Assembly: GCA_964245425.1 (NCBI GenBank)
Contig: CAXTMV010000217.1
Location: 1 to 9,617 of the forward strand
Length of the DNA: 9,617 nucleotides
Origin: JACMLD01 sp964245425
GTDB taxonomy: Bacteria; Bacteroidota; Bacteroidia; Chitinophagales; Chitinophagaceae
Direction: 5' to 3'
Part shown: positions 6,367 to 9,617 of the stretch, piece after piece
How the letters are laid out: each line of letters opens with the position of its first letter
Numbering within the stretch: position 1 is the first letter of the stretch
Position numbers and translations under genes: made by a program
The notes under the pieces: model-generated
Told to the model about the DNA's origin: nothing
Database searches by the model: none
Seen by the model: only the letters and a program-made list of their open reading frames with translations

Positions 6367-7650
6367 CTATCGCAAGTCCGCTGTATTCACTCTTGTAGGC
6401 GTATCCTTTCCGCTTACAATGGTGCCCGAGCTTTTAGCAATGGCTTTTATTATCATGGCCATATTATCCATGTCTAAGGTCTGTATTTCATCGCTGACTT
6501 TATGGTAATTGGGCTCACTGTCCATCTTAGAGGTGGAGATGGAATGCGCCGGTACGCCCTGGCGGGCAAGTGTTGCATTGTCGCTCCGGTAAAACAATTG
6601 TTCAGCCGTATAAGGGTCAGGGTAAAATGTAAATGCAGTACCGGCTAAATTTTTTTCCAGTATTTTACCCATATCGGTTTTCTCATAGCCCGTTATATAA
6701 GCCGAATTTTTACCCCATTTGCTTTCTGTGCCAATCATTTCAATATTAAACATGGCCATTACCCGGGCGGGATCAAACTGGCGGGAGAAATATTGCGAAC
6801 CAAAGCCTCCTACCTCTTCAGCCGTAAAGGCGGCGAACACCAGGGTTCGCTCATTGTTGCCCAATGCCTTGAAATATTTTGCCAGCATGATCACGGCGGT
6901 AGTACCCGCTGCATCGTCGTTGGCGCCATTGTAAATAGAATCTCCATTTACGGGTTTGCCAACCCCCAGGTGATCGTAGTGACCGGAGAATACCACAAAT
7001 TCAGTAGCTTTTGTTTTACCGGGCAATACACCTACTACATTGGCCAGGGTTGATTCGGTTATTTCATGCTCGGCCGTTACCTGGTAATTGGCAGGGTTCG
7101 TTGCCGTTAGAATAAAGACGGTACTGGTAGACGATTTAAAAATATTTCTCCGGAAACCGGACAGCCTTGGAAAATTCTTTGAAAAACTGGTATCCACCAG
7201 TACGATATAATTTTTACCTGCATGCACCAGTTTAGATGCTTCGCTGAAAAGATTGGCGCCTGCCGCAATGCTGGTTTTTTCATAACCAGACTGCTGATCG
7301 ATTTTAAGTGTTGCCTGCGAAGTAACAACGATGAAGTTAGGTTGATCGGCGGCCGTGCCGTCAAGTACAACGCTGGCACTGATCAATTTGGGCGTAACCA
7401 TGGTAAATGCCTGGCGGTAACTGCTACTGTTCTTCCAGGTCTCAAGGCCAATGGCTTTGAATTCGGCTGCTATAAAATCAGCGGCTTTTTCAATATCCGG
7501 CGTAAAGGCACGCCGGCCACGCATGTCGTCGGCCGACAATGTTTTCTCAATACGCTCCACTTCCTTTGCATTGATGATATTGTCTGGGTTCTGTCCAACA
7601 CAAAAAAATGTGATGGTTGTCAGTAAGCCTGTTGCCAATACTTTTATCAT
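6367..7650 (-). CDS. Secreted M28 family zinc metallopeptidase
   Basis: The 427-residue product begins with a signal-like segment (about 1-19, MIKVLATGLLTTITFFCVGQ), so it is probably periplasmic or secreted. A PA-like insert appears to occupy roughly 90-205. The peptidase core shows the two-metal site of family M28: H224 in SGHYDHLG, D245 in NGANDDAAG, E278 (catalytic base) and E279 (ligand) in TAEEVGG, E304 in NIEMIG, and H383 in NYHKVSDE. The usual residue at 304 is aspartate, so the glutamate is a mild departure. Family members are aminopeptidases or carboxypeptidases that trim peptides outside the cytosol; the exact specificity is not visible. The ATG at 7650 gives the signal peptide directly. 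The gene lies downstream of the LytTR regulator in the same direction, but a terminator at 7690-7715 separates them, so it is probably its own unit. No clear promoter box was found in the gap. Confidence 0.94.
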   Translation of the reverse strand: MIKVLATGLLTTITFFCVGQNPDNIINAKEVERIEKTLSADDMRGRRAFTPDIEKAADFIAAEFKAIGLETWKNSSSYRQAFTMVTPKLISASVVLDGTAADQPNFIVVTSQATLKIDQQSGYEKTSIAAGANLFSEASKLVHAGKNYIVLVDTSFSKNFPRLSGFRRNIFKSSTSTVFILTATNPANYQVTAEHEITESTLANVVGVLPGKTKATEFVVFSGHYDHLGVGKPVNGDSIYNGANDDAAGTTAVIMLAKYFKALGNNERTLVFAAFTAEEVGGFGSQYFSRQFDPARVMAMFNIEMIGTESKWGKNSAYITGYEKTDMGKILEKNLAGTAFTFYPDPYTAEQLFYRSDNATLARQGVPAHSISTSKMDSEPNYHKVSDEIQTLDMDNMAMIIKAIAKSSGTIVSGKDTPTRVNTADLR

Positions 7651-7689
7651 ACCGTTTATTTAAGTGTTATTATTTTTTTCTTGCGGCGC

Positions 7690-7715
7690 AAAAAGGGTGG
7701 GAGCAAGTCCCACCC
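7690..7715 (-). terminator. Intrinsic terminator after the kinase-regulator operon
   Basis: On the minus strand GGGTGGGA and TCCCACCC form a perfect 8-bp, GC-rich stem around CTTGC, followed at once by TTTTT. It lies 52 bp after the regulator's stop codon and about 40 bp before the M28 start, so it ends the two-component operon. In the plus direction no T-tract follows. Confidence 0.8.
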
Positions 7716-7767
7716 CTACAATATTATTGAATTTTCACATTCATCACATTAGCATACCAGGCATTCT

Positions 7768-8502
7768 CTACAAGCTCATCATTTCTTTAAACTTAACCGT
7801 TTGACGGCGGCTGACTTCTATTTTTTCGCCGCCCTTCATTTCAAGCAAGAGTCCTCCGTTGAAGTAAGGTTCAATTTTATCGATCAGCCGGAGATTGACA
7901 ATGTGTTTGCGGTTGGCCCTGAAAAAAGTTTTTTCGTCCAGCCGTTCTTCCAGCGCGTTCAGCGATTTAAGGATCAGCGGCTTGTTGGGGCCAAAGAAAA
8001 CCTTGGCATAATTACCCACGCTTTCAAATAAGCGGATCTCGCTCAGCTTTACAAACCAGCAGCGTTCACCGTCTTTTACAAATACCTGGTCATCTTCGTG
8101 CAGCAGGTCGCGGTTAATAGACACTTCCCCGTTAAGGCTTTGTTCTTTTTCTTCCTGGATATGCAATTTTTGTATGGCATCGGCCAGGCGGCCGGGTTCT
8201 ACGGGTTTTAGTAAATAATCAAGTGCATTTACTTCAAAAGCTTTCAGGGCGTATTCGTCATAAGCAGTGGTAAAAATAACATGGGGTGCTTTATCCAGTT
8301 CGGCCAGCATATCGAAACCCGTCTTGCCGGGCATTTGTATGTCCAGGAAAACCAGGTCAGGGTTGATGGTCTCTATTTTTTCAAGGCCTTCATTGGCATT
8401 GGCGCCTTCTGCTACCACTTCTATTTCAGGAAAATCGGTTAATAATTTTCTCAGTTCATTCCGGGCCAGCCTTTCATCGTCAATAATAATAGCTCTGATC
8501 AT
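7768..8502 (-). CDS. LytTR-family response regulator
   Basis: This is a DNA-binding transcription regulator controlled by phosphorylation. The 244-residue product has a receiver domain (about 2-118) with acidic residues D8 and D9, the phosphate-accepting D54 in VFLDIQMPG, T78/T79, and K99 in the LLKP motif. A short linker leads to a LytTR domain (about 139-242) with NYAKVFF, the FFRANRKHIVN segment and the closing VSRRQTVKFKEMM; this beta-rich fold binds DNA in place of a helix-turn-helix. Domain order and length are the usual ones. The start lies 7 nt after the histidine kinase stop, so the two are almost surely co-transcribed and partners. A terminator follows. The targets are unknown; the family often controls transport or cell-surface genes, and no binding-site pair was identified in this window. 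Confidence 0.96.
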   Translation of the reverse strand: MIRAIIIDDERLARNELRKLLTDFPEIEVVAEGANANEGLEKIETINPDLVFLDIQMPGKTGFDMLAELDKAPHVIFTTAYDEYALKAFEVNALDYLLKPVEPGRLADAIQKLHIQEEKEQSLNGEVSINRDLLHEDDQVFVKDGERCWFVKLSEIRLFESVGNYAKVFFGPNKPLILKSLNALEERLDEKTFFRANRKHIVNLRLIDKIEPYFNGGLLLEMKGGEKIEVSRRQTVKFKEMMSL

Positions 8503-8509
8503 ATCAATT

Positions 8510-9580
8510 TTAATTTATTGCGGCAGCAGCAACGGGCAAAATTACCTTTGCTTCAACTGTATTGCCATTGATTTCATGAATCGAAAAATTTGCTTTTTCA
8601 CCAAATAACAAGTGCAGCCGGTTCTGGGTGCTGGTTAAACCAAATCCATCTGCGTTATAAGAACCGTTCAGGTGCCCGGTATTTTGTACTACCAGTTCAT
8701 GGTGATCATATTTAAAATCGGAGATGATCTTTACGATGCCCCCGCTCAATTGTTTGCTGATGCCATGTTTAATAGCGTTTTCAACCAGGGTTTGCAGCAT
8801 CATGGGCGGCACCGGCTGGTCGAGTGTGTCTTCATCGATATCGTATTCAATTTTCAGTCGGTCCTCAAAACGTATGTATTCAAGTGCCAGGTAATCTTTT
8901 ACAATATTAAGTTCTCTTTCAAAACTGACCGTTTCCAGTTTATCTGCCTGCATGCTGCTGCGCAGGATATTGCTTAATTCAGTAATGGCTCCCCTGGCGC
9001 GGGAAGGGTTTTCGTCGATCAGCGCACGGATGCTGTTCAAGGCATTGAAAATAAAATGGGGATTGATATGAGATTTGATGGTCTTTAATTCCAGTTCCTT
9101 TACCAGGGCTTCCAGTTTAAGGGTATCCACCTGTTGGCGCTGGCTTTTCTGCACATAATGGTAGATATAATAAATACAGTTCCAGATAAAAAGGTAAAAA
9201 GAAGTAGTAAAAAAGCTGGATAACACATTTTTTGAGAAGGGAAGCGCTTTCCCCTTGCTGGTTTGGCGCCACAGATCAAACATCGTCACCAAAGAAGTTT
9301 CAGCCGTGCTCATGGCAAAAGAGCAGATAAAAGTAAGAAAGATGAAACTGAGCACCTGGTGTTCGATAGGCCTGATTAAAATATCCCAGCGGTGGATGGC
9401 CCAGCGCATCAGGTGGCTGAAAACAATGCCCAGCACTACATAGATCAACGCCCTGTCAAAGAATTTCCAGTCCAGCTTTCCGTCGAGGGTATAATTAAAA
9501 AATGAATTTACCAGCACAAACACTCCCCAGCCAAATAACTGGAAAAGCCAATACGTGGGCACCCTTCTCAAAATACGCAT
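8510..9580 (-). CDS. LytS-type sensor histidine kinase
   Basis: This inner-membrane kinase is expected to phosphorylate the LytTR regulator encoded right after it. From the ATG at 9580 the product has 356 residues; a TTG two codons upstream (9586) is also possible but less likely. Counting from the ATG, four hydrophobic segments (about 9-28, 44-63, 75-95 and 119-142) fill the N-terminal part with only short loops, so there is no large outside sensor domain. A helical, coiled-coil-like stretch (about 143-168) links to the His_kinase domain, with the INPHFIFNALN box around 172-182 and its conserved H175. The ATP-binding part follows, with LVENAIKHG (265-273) and the glycine box DGFGL (311-315) leading to QNRLHLLFG. 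The signal may be a membrane or lipid-soluble cue, which is inference. All catalytic boxes are intact. Confidence 0.95.
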   Translation of the reverse strand: MRILRRVPTYWLFQLFGWGVFVLVNSFFNYTLDGKLDWKFFDRALIYVVLGIVFSHLMRWAIHRWDILIRPIEHQVLSFIFLTFICSFAMSTAETSLVTMFDLWRQTSKGKALPFSKNVLSSFFTTSFYLFIWNCIYYIYHYVQKSQRQQVDTLKLEALVKELELKTIKSHINPHFIFNALNSIRALIDENPSRARGAITELSNILRSSMQADKLETVSFERELNIVKDYLALEYIRFEDRLKIEYDIDEDTLDQPVPPMMLQTLVENAIKHGISKQLSGGIVKIISDFKYDHHELVVQNTGHLNGSYNADGFGLTSTQNRLHLLFGEKANFSIHEINGNTVEAKVILPVAAAAIN

Positions 9581-9583
9581 AAG

Positions 9584-9591
9584 CAAAGCTA
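9584..9591 (-). promoter_or_regulatory. Candidate Bacteroidota -7 promoter box
   Basis: The minus strand reads TAGCTTTG here, an exact match to the TAnnTTTG -7 element of Bacteroidota, and the only exact one I noticed before a gene in this window. It ends just 3 nt before the kinase ATG. Transcription would then begin at or within the start codon, giving a leaderless mRNA. No TTG-like -33 element is visible in the few bases before the window edge, so it may be chance. Confidence 0.3.
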
Positions 9592-9617
9592 TTATTAAAC
9601 CCGGGCTCTAATATAAG

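Overview
The window looks like a chromosomal segment of a Bacteroidota bacterium, most likely in or near the Chitinophagaceae. This is inferred from the gene types: a LytS/LytTR two-component pair, a PcrB/GGGPS-family prenyl-glyceryl phosphate synthase, a long class II ribonucleotide reductase and a secreted M28 peptidase. None of the recognised genes has a Shine-Dalgarno-like sequence before its start, which also fits the phylum. No phage, insertion sequence, CRISPR array, tRNA or rRNA was found. The coding content is mostly housekeeping, and the less ordinary material lies between the genes.

Layout. Positions 1-524 (+) hold a small uncharacterised protein whose reading frame stays open upstream of its first ATG, behind an in-frame TAA. 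Positions 525-707, between convergent genes, hold a 65-nt hairpin that looks like a two-way terminator, plus a second exact copy of its 31-nt core. Positions 708-4088 (-) encode adenosylcobalamin-dependent ribonucleotide reductase (nrdJ). Positions 4089-4441 are a 353-bp divergent spacer with a long imperfect inverted repeat. Positions 4442-5203 (+) encode the GGGPS/PcrB-family enzyme. Positions 5204-5445 are a structured, GC-rich spacer that may be a dispersed repeat. Positions 5446-6285 (+) encode a probable lipoprotein alpha/beta hydrolase. Positions 6367-7650 (-) encode a secreted M28 metallopeptidase. Positions 7768-9580 (-) encode a four-helix LytS-type histidine kinase followed 7 nt later by its LytTR response regulator, closed by a terminator at 7690-7715.

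How the genes relate. The kinase and regulator form a clear operon and signalling pair. The other genes look like independent units: nucleotide reduction, membrane lipid synthesis, and two exported hydrolases that converge at 6286-6366. I found no convincing new multi-gene system. The best leads are the paired hairpins at 563-702, the interrupted frame at 3-524, the inverted repeat at 4308-4375, and the archaeal-style lipid enzyme in a bacterium.
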